In this document: one piece after another, positions 1 through 6,290 of the stretch | How the letters are laid out: each line of letters begins with the position of its first letter | Numbering within the stretch: the first letter of the stretch is position 1 | Source: Desulfotignum sp. | Lineage (GTDB): Bacteria; Desulfobacterota; Desulfobacteria; Desulfobacterales; Desulfobacteraceae | Assembly: GCA_021737445.1 (NCBI GenBank) | Contig: JAIPDY010000133.1 | Coordinates: 1 to 8,879 of the forward strand | Direction of reading: 5' to 3' | Length of the DNA stretch: 8,879 nucleotides | Program-made: the position numbers and the translations under genes | Notes under the pieces: model-generated | Told to the model about the DNA's origin: nothing | Databases searched by the model: none | Seen by the model: only the letters and a program-made list of their open reading frames with translations

Positions 1-66
1 TTGCGTAAACTGCATAACTCTTTCCGGCCATGGCCAAAGGAGCATGCAGCCCCGGGGATCTGTAAA
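1..66. other. Flank downstream of etfA; possible start of next minus-strand gene
   Basis: This is the stretch beyond the etfA stop at the left edge. It contains the palindromes GGCCATGGCC (26-35) and CCCCGGGG, but no hairpin followed by a T run that would stop etfA transcription. On the minus strand an ATG at 31-29 opens a frame reading MAGKSYAVYA to the window edge, so a further operon gene could begin here. No convincing Shine-Dalgarno sequence precedes it, and an overlapping frame from an ATG at 45-43 is also open. Ten residues are too few to name a product. Confidence 0.2.
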
Positions 67-1035
67 TTACTGGGATTTGATCGCTTCTGTCAGCTCCGGC
101 ATAAATTCCAGGATATCTTCCACAATACCCACATCAGCCACCTGAAAAATAGGGGCTTTGGGGTTCTTGTTCACCGCAACGATAAAGGGATTTCCCTTGA
201 CCCCGCCCAGGTGCTGAAAAGATCCTGAGATACCCATGGCCATGTACACCTTGGGCTTGACGGTCTGGCCGGAGGTGCCCACCTGGCGTGATTTTTCCAG
301 CCACTTGGCATCCACGATGGGTCTAGAGCAGGAAACAACCGCTCCCATGGCCTCAGCCAGTTCCTGTGCGATCTCGATGTTTTCCTCATCTTCAATACCC
401 CGGCCGATGGAAACCAGGACATCAGATTTGGTGATGTCCACATCTCCCACTTCCGCTTCCACAATTTCCAGAAATTTTCTTTTGGCAGACAGCTCTTTTA
501 CCTCTTCAGATTTATCAATTGCCGTACCGCCGGCGGAACCGGCTTCAATGGGTGCAAAAGAACCGGGCCGGATGGTGATCACTGCACCTGAAGATATATC
601 TGATGTCACATGGGTATACACCGCACCGCCCAGCTCCTGGCGGATCATTTTCAAGGTGGTGCCCTCAAGTCCTTCAAAATCAACAATATCCGCAGCATAT
701 GCAGCATCCATTTTCACGGACAGTCCCGGCGCCAAATCCATGCCAAAGGTATCATGGGGCACCAGGATGACAGCATCATGGGGCAGCACATCAGTCATCG
801 CCTTTCTCACCAGTTCGGCATTGGGATAATCCAGGTCTGCATGGCTGATTTTGATGACCGCTTTATAGGTTTTGGCCATCTCTTCGGCCACTGCATCCAG
901 ATCCGGGCCTGCACCTGTGACAACAGCAGTCAGGTCCGCGTTTGGATCAATTTTTCCGGCCGCTGCAGGATACTCCAGTGCCACATCTTCTGCGCTGCCG
1001 TTCTTAAAGGGAATATATGCAAAAATCTGTGTCAT
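67..1035 (-). CDS. etfA: Electron transfer flavoprotein subunit alpha
   Basis: EtfA is the FAD-binding half of the soluble heterodimer that takes electrons from acyl-CoA dehydrogenases and similar enzymes. The 322-residue length is typical. Residues 1-180 form the N-terminal domain and about 195-322 the FAD domain. FAD-domain hallmarks are GRG at 211-213, SRP at 237-239, QVGTSGQTV from 252, GISGSFQH at 268-275, and the closing NPKAPIFQVADVGIVED segment from 291. The ATG at 1035 is preferred over an in-frame TTG at 1041 because AGGAGG at 1050-1045 sits 9 bases from the ATG but only 3 from the TTG. The etfB stop lies 2 bases upstream, so the genes are probably translationally coupled. Sequence alone does not settle whether this ETF bifurcates; the partner genes favour a quinone-linked, non-bifurcating role. 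Confidence 0.95.
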   Translation of the reverse strand: MTQIFAYIPFKNGSAEDVALEYPAAAGKIDPNADLTAVVTGAGPDLDAVAEEMAKTYKAVIKISHADLDYPNAELVRKAMTDVLPHDAVILVPHDTFGMDLAPGLSVKMDAAYAADIVDFEGLEGTTLKMIRQELGGAVYTHVTSDISSGAVITIRPGSFAPIEAGSAGGTAIDKSEEVKELSAKRKFLEIVEAEVGDVDITKSDVLVSIGRGIEDEENIEIAQELAEAMGAVVSCSRPIVDAKWLEKSRQVGTSGQTVKPKVYMAMGISGSFQHLGGVKGNPFIVAVNKNPKAPIFQVADVGIVEDILEFMPELTEAIKSQ

Positions 1036-1037
1036 GA

Positions 1038-1826
1038 TCAAAGTCCTCCTTTGGCTTTCAGCTTTTCAATCAGCTTTTCAATGATCTCGTCTGTGGAGCC
1101 TTCCAGCATTTCCGCCCCCTCTCCGAGATCCGGTACAAAATAATCCACGCGTTTTGTTTTTGCGCCGGCACCGCCCACTGTGGCGGCATCAATGCCCAGG
1201 TCTCCTGCACCTTTCACCGGAATATCCACACTGGCCACCTTGCGGATGCCCCGGATACCCACATACCTGGGTTCATTGATACCGGTCTGGATGGACAGCA
1301 CACAGGGAAGCTGGATCTGGTTCATCTCCTGGTTTCCGCCTTCAATTTCACGGCCCACTTTGATGGTGGCATCATCGACAACTTCGATTTTGTTCACCAG
1401 GGATGCATAGGGGTAATCCAGCATGGCAGCCAGCATTCCCCCTACCTGGCCGGCCCCTTCATCTGCCTGGGCACCGGTGAGGATCAGGTCGTATTTGCCC
1501 TTTTCAATTTCCGCCTTGAGGATGGCGGCTATGCCTTTTCCGTCGGATCCCTCAAACGCATCATCGCTCAAAAGAACGCCATTGTTGGCACCCATGGCCA
1601 TCTCACGCCGCAGGACCTCTTCTGATTCATCATCTCCCACCGTGACAACGGTGACACTGCCGCCCACGTTGTCCACGATCTGGATCGCTTCTTCCACCGC
1701 ATAATTATCCCATTCGTTCACTGAGTAAACCAGATCATCACGGTCAAGGTCGTTTCCCGCTGAATTGAGTTCAAATTCATTCTCAGCAGTATCTGGAACA
1801 CGCTTGACACATACTAAAATCTCCAT
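1038..1826 (-). CDS. etfB: Electron transfer flavoprotein subunit beta
   Basis: EtfB is the partner of EtfA and binds AMP, or a second FAD in bifurcating types. The 262-residue length is normal for the family. Visible hallmarks are an N-terminal MEILVCVKRVPD strand-loop, NEWDNYAVEEA at 37-47 (family form NPxDxxAxEEA), the nucleotide-binding loop TGAQADEGAGQVGG at 117-130, and the family signature VGREIEGGNQE through LPCVLSIQT and NEPRY (about 157-188). The C-terminal helix is amphipathic. The ATG at 1826 has GGAGG at 1837-1833 with a 6-base spacer. The gene follows the membrane oxidoreductase after 70 bases and ends 2 bases before etfA. The QVG in the nucleotide loop occurs in both ETF types, so the cofactor here is undecided. 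Confidence 0.95.
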   Translation of the reverse strand: MEILVCVKRVPDTAENEFELNSAGNDLDRDDLVYSVNEWDNYAVEEAIQIVDNVGGSVTVVTVGDDESEEVLRREMAMGANNGVLLSDDAFEGSDGKGIAAILKAEIEKGKYDLILTGAQADEGAGQVGGMLAAMLDYPYASLVNKIEVVDDATIKVGREIEGGNQEMNQIQLPCVLSIQTGINEPRYVGIRGIRKVASVDIPVKGAGDLGIDAATVGGAGAKTKRVDYFVPDLGEGAEMLEGSTDEIIEKLIEKLKAKGGL

Positions 1827-1896
1827 GTATTACCTCCTTTGCTTGTGAGGGCAGGACCTGTTTGCAGTGCCTGCCGTCTGCTGTTTTCTATATGAT

Positions 1897-3960
1897 TCAT
1901 CTTAAATGCCGGACAATCAGTTCTGTAAAATCCAGTGCTTCCATTTCCCCTTCCTTTCCGGCAACCTTTATGGCATCCTGGATATTCACCAGACAGAAGG
2001 GGCAGGCAGTAACAATAACATTGGCACCGGCCTCAGCTGCCATGTTCACCCGCAGCACCCCCATGCGGGTATCTTCTTCCGGTTCATAAAACAGCATGAG
2101 ACCGCCGCCGCCGCAGCAGAATGACCGGTCCCGGCTTTTTTCCAGCTCCACTCTGGTGAGCCCGTCAATGGCATCCAGGGCCTGCCTGGGATCTTCATAC
2201 ACCCCGTTGTGCCGTCCCAGGTAGCAGGGATCATGGTAGACATACACCTTGTCCGGATCAAGACAGGGCTTGAGTGACAATGCGCCGCTGGTAATCTTTT
2301 CTGCCACCACCTGGCTGATGTGCCGCACTGGCGGCAGGCCGGTATAATCATTTTTCAATGCATTATACGCATGGGGGTCGGCGGTGACAATCTGTTTTAC
2401 ACCGGTATCTAAGATTGCCTGGGTGTTTTGTTCCTTTAAATCCTGGTAGAGCATCTCCTCTCCGAACCTGAGAACCTCATGACCGCTGTCTTTTTCCTGC
2501 TTGCCCAGTATCCCGAAATCCACCCCGGCCCGCTGGAGTATAACAGCAGTGTGCCGGGCGATTTCCTGGATATTGTCATCATAGGAGGTGATGCTGTCCA
2601 CAAAATACAGGGCGTCTGCCGTATCTTTTCCCAGGTCCTTGATGGTGTATGCGGCCTTGAACTCTTTTTCCAGGGCCCAGTCCGCCCGCTTTTTCTCCAT
2701 CTTGCCGTAGGGGTTACCGCGTTTTTCAAGAGCTTTCAACGGTTTTTGCAAAGACTGGGGCACCATACCTTCATCCACCATCCCCCGGCGCAGATCCACC
2801 ATCTTGTCAATGTATTCAATGGCAAGGGGGCATTCCTCCTCACAGGCACCGCAAGTGGTGCAGGACCAGATCTCATCCTCTGTGTAGATATCTGCCACCA
2901 GCATTTTGCTTTTGTAGATCTCACCGGACAACGGATAATTTTTGAACATCAGGTCGCGGGCCTTGATGCTGATAAACCGCGGAGAAAGGGGCCGGCCTGC
3001 AGCATTGGCCGGACACTGGTCAGAACACCTTCCGCAGTCGGCACAGGAATAAAAATCCAGCATGTGCTTCCATGTAAAATCCTCCAGTTTTTTCACCCCG
3101 AATGATTCCAGATCATCCAGTTGCTCTTCGGTGACCCCATGGCGGACCGGTTTGATTTTGCCCTTGTCCAGGCGCATGAAAAACACGTTGAAAAAAGATG
3201 TGATCACATGAAAATGTTTGCCCAGGGGCAGAAAGCACAGAAAAAAGAAAAAGGTGACATCATGAAGAAAATAAGAAAATATATGCAGCCCCTGGAGAAA
3301 ATCCAGAGAGGCTCCGGACAGCAGGATCTTAAAAATCCACACAAGAGAAAGCGGGGCCACAAAATGCCACTCGCCGGTCTGCTGAAGCGCATACGCCAAC
3401 TCCGAGGCCTCAAACAGGCTCTCTGAAATCATCAAGGTGCCGATGACCCCCAGCACAAAAACCGCTTCCGCAGTATGATCCTTGCCATATTTTTCCGGCA
3501 CCGCATATCTGGCAGGCTTGAAAAAGCCCCGGCGGACACCTGCAATGATACAGGCAACCAGCACAAAGGTGGCAGCATAATCTTTTAAAAAATTATATAC
3601 ATCCCCAAGCCTCCCCTCGAAACCCGGTAAAACAAACCCGTCGGAAAATCCGATGATCACCAGGGACAGGGACCGGATGGACAGGATCAGAAATCCGGCA
3701 AAAATAACAATATGCAGCACCCCTGCCAGCATATACCGGGGCTGCCTGATCTGGCCCAGCCAGATGACAATAAGTTTTTGTATCCGCCGGCCGATGTGGT
3801 CAAACCGGTAATCCGGGGCCGCCCGGACCAGAGGTGCCAGGCGCCTGGCCATTATATAGGTGAACAGCCCAACCCCCACCACAGGCAGAACAAAAGACAG
3901 AAAAGCAGCCGGAAATATCCCGAAAAATTTAAAACTTGCCGGACCGATGATCAAAGACAT
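1897..3960 (-). CDS. Membrane heme b/Fe-S/CCG-domain oxidoreductase (ETF:quinone type)
   Basis: This 687-residue fusion probably oxidises reduced EtfAB and reduces membrane quinone, as proposed for DUF224-type ETF partners of syntrophs and sulfate reducers. The N-terminal 265 residues hold about six hydrophobic segments (roughly 12-38, 76-104, 128-145, 165-185, 201-218, 226-247), resembling NarI-type cytochrome b subunits; H83, H226, H233, H249 and H251 are candidate heme ligands. Two cubane 4Fe-4S motifs follow: C306/C309/C312/C316-P and C367/C370/C373/C377-P. Two CCG domains end the protein. The second is intact (C579, C615-C616-G, C653xxC656), but the first (about 450-540) lacks every expected cysteine. 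The ATG has GGAGG at 3974-3970, 9 bases upstream. It is the first gene of the oxidoreductase-etfB-etfA unit. The family call is firm; the exact electron partner is inferred from neighbours. Confidence 0.88.
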   Translation of the reverse strand: MSLIIGPASFKFFGIFPAAFLSFVLPVVGVGLFTYIMARRLAPLVRAAPDYRFDHIGRRIQKLIVIWLGQIRQPRYMLAGVLHIVIFAGFLILSIRSLSLVIIGFSDGFVLPGFEGRLGDVYNFLKDYAATFVLVACIIAGVRRGFFKPARYAVPEKYGKDHTAEAVFVLGVIGTLMISESLFEASELAYALQQTGEWHFVAPLSLVWIFKILLSGASLDFLQGLHIFSYFLHDVTFFFFLCFLPLGKHFHVITSFFNVFFMRLDKGKIKPVRHGVTEEQLDDLESFGVKKLEDFTWKHMLDFYSCADCGRCSDQCPANAAGRPLSPRFISIKARDLMFKNYPLSGEIYKSKMLVADIYTEDEIWSCTTCGACEEECPLAIEYIDKMVDLRRGMVDEGMVPQSLQKPLKALEKRGNPYGKMEKKRADWALEKEFKAAYTIKDLGKDTADALYFVDSITSYDDNIQEIARHTAVILQRAGVDFGILGKQEKDSGHEVLRFGEEMLYQDLKEQNTQAILDTGVKQIVTADPHAYNALKNDYTGLPPVRHISQVVAEKITSGALSLKPCLDPDKVYVYHDPCYLGRHNGVYEDPRQALDAIDGLTRVELEKSRDRSFCCGGGGLMLFYEPEEDTRMGVLRVNMAAEAGANVIVTACPFCLVNIQDAIKVAGKEGEMEALDFTELIVRHLR

Positions 3961-3991
3961 ATGCTGTTACCTCCAAAAAATAATTCCTTTT

Positions 3992-4010
3992 CGTATGAAT
4001 AAAAACTCAC
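3992..4010. promoter_or_regulatory. Degenerate FadR-like operator before the oxidoreductase gene
   Basis: The core ATGAATAA...TCA at 3995-4009 aligns in the same register as the two strong sites at 4710 and 4879. It matches the remembered Bacillus FadR box (TGAATGAMTANTCATTCA) at about 13 of 18 positions. The left half is good and the right half poor. It lies 32-50 bases before the oxidoreductase start, at the predicted transcription start. Placement supports a weak operator, but the match alone could be chance in AT-rich DNA. Confidence 0.35.
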
Positions 4011-4013
4011 TGA

Positions 4014-4042
4014 GCTTTAATAAAGATGACGATTTCCGTCAA
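4014..4042 (-). promoter_or_regulatory. Candidate sigma70 promoter of the oxidoreductase-etfBA operon
   Basis: On the minus strand TTGACG (4042-4037) is a good -35 element. With a 17-base spacer the -10 would be TAAAGC (4019-4014), which is weak. It lies just after the possible regulator terminator and just before a degenerate FadR-like box, so an initiation site near 4007 would fall inside that box. The -35 also forms half of a small inverted repeat, TGACG-N5-CGTCA (4027-4041). Confidence 0.35.
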
Positions 4043-4044
4043 GC

Positions 4045-4082
4045 AAAAAGCCGGATGCAAAATGATTTAAAAAATAGCCGGC
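4045..4082 (-). terminator. Weak candidate terminator after the TetR gene
   Basis: Read on the minus strand, GCCGG (4082-4078) and CCGGC (4054-4050) can pair as a 5-base stem with a 23-base loop, followed directly by TTTTT (4049-4045). The loop is long and the stem short, so termination may be partial. The position, 20 bases past the regulator stop and directly before the next -35 element, is what a terminator would have. Confidence 0.35.
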
Positions 4083-4102
4083 ATTTATATACTGTATCCT
4101 AT

Positions 4103-4687
4103 TTATTCTCCTTTAACCCCGTTGAGGTAAAGATCCACCAGGGGATCTGCCATAGACACAAGGTCATACCGTCCCCCGGCAGACACCCAGGTGGAGATCA
4201 CCCCCTCCACCGCTCCCAGGATAAACCGCTTCACAAGGCCAACAAACAGATCCTGGCGCATGGACCCCTCAATCTGACCCTGTTCTATAATATCGGATAA
4301 CAGATCCAGATACATCTTTGAAATATCTTTGATCTGGGACTGAATATCCCGCAGGTACCGGACCTCGGACTGGAAAATTACAGCCATGTTTCTGTCATTC
4401 TGAAATTCCTGTAAATGGCAGCGTATCAGATTCCTGAGCTTTTCTTCCGCGTTCTTGCCCATGGCCACGGCACTGTTCATTTTCTCAAACACCACGCCGG
4501 TTTTATAATTGATAAACTGATAGAGAATATCATCCTTGTTTTTAAAATACAGATAAAGGGTCCCGTCAGCCACCCCTGCCCGGGAGGCAATCTGGGAAAT
4601 GGTGGCTTTGTGGAACCCGAATTCAGCAAAAACAGCACCTGAACTGTTGAGAATCTTATGATATTTTTCCGATCTATTTTTCTGCAA
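4103..4687 (-). CDS. TetR-family regulator, FadR/YsiA (acyl-CoA-responsive) type
   Basis: This 194-residue protein has an N-terminal TetR helix-turn-helix at about 28-48, with ISQIASRAGVADGTLYLYF and the following KNKDDIL very close to remembered Bacillus FadR (YsiA). The C-terminal domain keeps the matching STWVSAGGRYDLVSMADPL stretch near the end. Bacillus FadR represses beta-oxidation genes, including etfAB, and is released by long-chain acyl-CoA; the same ligand is inferred here. The start appears to be TTG at 4687. An in-frame TAA lies seven codons upstream of it, no ATG or GTG is available before the helix-turn-helix, and GGCGGG lies 6 bases ahead. It is co-directional with and 142 bases ahead of the oxidoreductase-etfBA operon, and divergent from the aldolase. 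An operator-like site over its own promoter suggests autoregulation. Confidence 0.88.
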   Translation of the reverse strand: MQKNRSEKYHKILNSSGAVFAEFGFHKATISQIASRAGVADGTLYLYFKNKDDILYQFINYKTGVVFEKMNSAVAMGKNAEEKLRNLIRCHLQEFQNDRNMAVIFQSEVRYLRDIQSQIKDISKMYLDLLSDIIEQGQIEGSMRQDLFVGLVKRFILGAVEGVISTWVSAGGRYDLVSMADPLVDLYLNGVKGE

Positions 4688-4709
4688 AACTGTCCCGCCT
4701 TTCCTGCCT

Positions 4710-4732
4710 TAAATGAATAATAATTCATTATC
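4710..4732. promoter_or_regulatory. FadR-like operator at the regulator promoter
   Basis: Positions 4710-4727 match the remembered Bacillus FadR box TGAATGAMTANTCATTCA at 16 of 18 positions. The 20 bases from 4713 (ATGAATAATAATTCATTATC) differ at one position from those at 4882. The half-sites ATGAAT and ATTCAT are perfect inverted repeats 4 bases apart. It covers the likely -10 region of the regulator's promoter, 23-45 bases before its start codon, which fits autorepression. Confidence 0.7.
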
Positions 4733-4758
4733 TAACAACAGTTGCTTATAAAAGTCAA
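4727..4758 (-). promoter_or_regulatory. Candidate promoter of the TetR gene
   Basis: On the minus strand TTGACT (4758-4753) matches the -35 consensus at 5 of 6. The -10 region is TAGATAAT: TAGATA (4734-4729) at 18 bases spacing, or GATAAT (4732-4727) at 20. The -10 runs into the FadR-like operator, so a bound repressor would occlude it. The spacing is not ideal. Confidence 0.4.
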
Positions 4759-4878
4759 GCAGATATTCATATGAATTTTTTTTTATCAAAAAATATTTTT
4801 ATTCTTTTTTTACAAATAGTTATATGTAATATAATATTTTATCTCATCCGCACATCCAGCATACTTCCGGTTTATTTT

Positions 4879-4901
4879 TTCATGAATAATCATTCATTAT
4901 C
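4879..4901. promoter_or_regulatory. FadR-like operator at the aldolase promoter
   Basis: Positions 4879-4896 match the remembered Bacillus FadR box at 16 of 18 positions, with the right half TCATTCA perfect. The 20 bases from 4882 (ATGAATAATCATTCATTATC) repeat those at 4713 with one mismatch. The site ends 17 bases before the extended -10 of the aldolase promoter and so spans its -35 region. It is about 80 bases before the aldolase ATG. Confidence 0.65.
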
Positions 4902-4917
4902 CGATAATTCTTGCTTT

Positions 4918-4926
4918 TGATATATT
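4918..4926 (+). promoter_or_regulatory. Candidate extended -10 promoter of the aldolase gene
   Basis: TGATATATT is an extended -10 element (TGn plus TATATT, 5 of 6 to TATAAT). No good -35 is present (TATCCG near 4898 at 17-base spacing), as is common with extended -10 promoters. Initiation near 4933 would give a leader of about 50 bases. The missing -35 area is covered by the FadR-like operator. Confidence 0.35.
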
Positions 4927-4982
4927 TTCGTGACAAAAAAGAAAAAGGTAATAACAGCAAAAAATCATACGGGAGAGAAACC

Positions 4983-6269
4983 ATGTCTCATCATTATTCT
5001 ACCGATTTTCCAACCGTTCTTGATTTTGGCAGGCCCCCCAATGTAAAGAAACTGTTTCCCCATTCCAAAGCATTGATTGTCAGCGGTAAATACATTGACC
5101 AGGCCATGCTGAAAAAAGGCGGCTGCATGACCATTGCCGCCAACGGCAGAAACGCGTTTGTCATCAGAGGCGCCCTGCTGGCGGCCCAGCAGGCCAATGC
5201 CGCCATCATCATTGAAATCGCCCGATCAGAAGGCGGCACCAATGCATACTGCGCAGTCAACCTTTGGAATATTGCCCGCCAGACCGATGCGTTCATGAAT
5301 GAACTGGGCATCACCATCCCTGTGGCTATCCATGCAGATCATTTCGGCATCAAAGCCCGGGCAGACATCGCGCCTGCCAAAACCGAAATCACATCCCTGT
5401 TTGACGCTGGAATCACCTCCATTGCAATTGATGCCTCCCACATGCCTGATGACCAGAACCTGATGGCCAATATGGAACTGGCGCCGTTTGTTCCTGACTG
5501 GGCAGGCCTTGAAACTGAAGTGGGGGAGATCAAAGGCAAGCTGGGATTATCAACGACTCAGGAGGCTTTATTTCTTATCCAGGGTCTGAATGCCCACAGC
5601 ATCTTTCCGGACTGGATCGCATTGAACAACGGCACCACCCACGGTATTGAACAAAGCGATGCCGGCATCAACGTGCCGTTGACCGCACAGATCCATGATG
5701 CCCTGGCACCCTACAAGGTATCAGGTGCCCAGCACGGTACCTCCGGCAACAGTTCAGAAAGGCTCCGGGAGATTGCGGCAAAAACAAGGACCACCAAGGC
5801 CAATGTGGCCACTGCCCTGCAGATGATCTCCTGGGGAGTTCAGGTCAATGATTATGGCAATGCCATCCTTGATACTGATGGTAACTTCATCAAACAGCCG
5901 GACAAAGGGGTGGATGAAAATATCTGGCAGCAGATGCTGGCATACGCCGGGAACCACGGTTTGACCGGCGGTAATTTTAAAAAGCTCAACGCTCCTTTTG
6001 AAAATCGTTTTATGGCACAACCAAAGGATATTCGGGACCGCATGACCAGTAATGTGCAGGCCTTTGTTTACACCCTGCTCACAGATGTGTTCAATGCAGC
6101 AGACACAGCTGATATTGTGATAGCGCATATTCTGGAAACAAGATCCCATGATCCGGGAATGAAAGCCCAGACCATTGAACCCCGTCAGGAATGGACCCGG
6201 GAAAAGATTTTGGAAAAAGCCGCGCGCATTTCTTCAGACAAAGGACCTGAAGGAGATTTTGATGATTGA
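4983..6269 (+). CDS. fba: Class II fructose-bisphosphate aldolase, long divergent subtype
   Basis: This is a zinc-dependent class II aldolase of 428 residues, longer than the usual 290-360. It probably cleaves or forms fructose 1,6-bisphosphate in glycolysis/gluconeogenesis. Candidate metal and catalytic sites are HADH at 117-120, ETEVGEIKG at 177-185, NNGTTHG at 215-221, and QHGTSGNSS at 250-258, which corresponds to the HGGSG phosphate loop of classical enzymes. VNDYGNA (288-294) follows, where classical enzymes have a VNIDTD-type strand. The C-terminal 100 or so residues are mostly helical extension. The ATG at 4983 is chosen because GGGAG at 4971-4975 lies 7 bases upstream and MSHHYSTDFPTVLDFG reads as a natural start; the frame is also open from a TTG at 4911. 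Specificity for another ketose phosphate (tagatose type) cannot be excluded. The upstream FadR-like site suggests control with fatty-acid oxidation. Confidence 0.85.
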   Translation: MSHHYSTDFPTVLDFGRPPNVKKLFPHSKALIVSGKYIDQAMLKKGGCMTIAANGRNAFVIRGALLAAQQANAAIIIEIARSEGGTNAYCAVNLWNIARQTDAFMNELGITIPVAIHADHFGIKARADIAPAKTEITSLFDAGITSIAIDASHMPDDQNLMANMELAPFVPDWAGLETEVGEIKGKLGLSTTQEALFLIQGLNAHSIFPDWIALNNGTTHGIEQSDAGINVPLTAQIHDALAPYKVSGAQHGTSGNSSERLREIAAKTRTTKANVATALQMISWGVQVNDYGNAILDTDGNFIKQPDKGVDENIWQQMLAYAGNHGLTGGNFKKLNAPFENRFMAQPKDIRDRMTSNVQAFVYTLLTDVFNAADTADIVIAHILETRSHDPGMKAQTIEPRQEWTREKILEKAARISSDKGPEGDFDD

Positions 6270-6290
6270 AGGATTACGGGAGACTTCTGA

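Larger units (their letters stand above)
4688..4982. other. AT-rich divergent regulatory region, regulator/aldolase
   Basis: This 295-base non-coding stretch separates the divergent regulator and aldolase genes. It holds two strong operator-like sites 169 bases apart (4710-4732 and 4879-4901). Between them lies the perfect 12-base palindrome ATTCATATGAAT (4765-4776), made of the same half-sites back to back. Long T and A tracts (about 4774-4814) could bend DNA or act as UP elements. An isolated TATAAT at 4830-4835 has TTTACA (4809-4814) only 15 bases upstream, so an extra plus-strand start is possible but weak. No coding frame with a ribosome binding site was seen. Confidence 0.6.

Noticed and set aside
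236..829. 197-codon plus-strand open frame opposite etfA
   Set aside because: It is a shadow of a well-supported gene, has no recognisable domain, and shows low-complexity Ser/Thr/Pro content typical of an antisense frame.
610..1143. 177-codon plus-strand open frame across the etfA/etfB junction
   Set aside because: It is an antisense shadow spanning two genes whose own starts and stops are well supported.
1850..1875. GGCAGG/CCTGCC inverted repeat between the oxidoreductase and etfB
   Set aside because: It has a 6-base stem and a 14-base loop with no T run on the minus strand. It is not a convincing terminator, and etfB is probably in the same transcript; at most it is a weak processing or attenuation hairpin.
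2479..3105. 208-codon plus-strand open frame opposite the oxidoreductase
   Set aside because: It lies antisense to conserved cysteine-motif coding sequence and has no family resemblance or good ribosome binding site.
4027..4041. TGACG-N5-CGTCA inverted repeat as a separate operator
   Set aside because: One arm is simply the -35 element TTGACG, and no second copy of the full repeat is present elsewhere in the window.
4882..4920. Twelve-codon frame starting at the ATG inside the aldolase operator
   Set aside because: It has no ribosome binding site (a T run lies upstream), and the ATG is part of the operator palindrome.
4911..4982. Extending the aldolase N-terminus to the TTG at 4911
   Set aside because: The extra 24 codons are Lys/Asn-rich leader sequence overlapping the likely promoter. 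The ATG at 4983 has a proper Shine-Dalgarno sequence.
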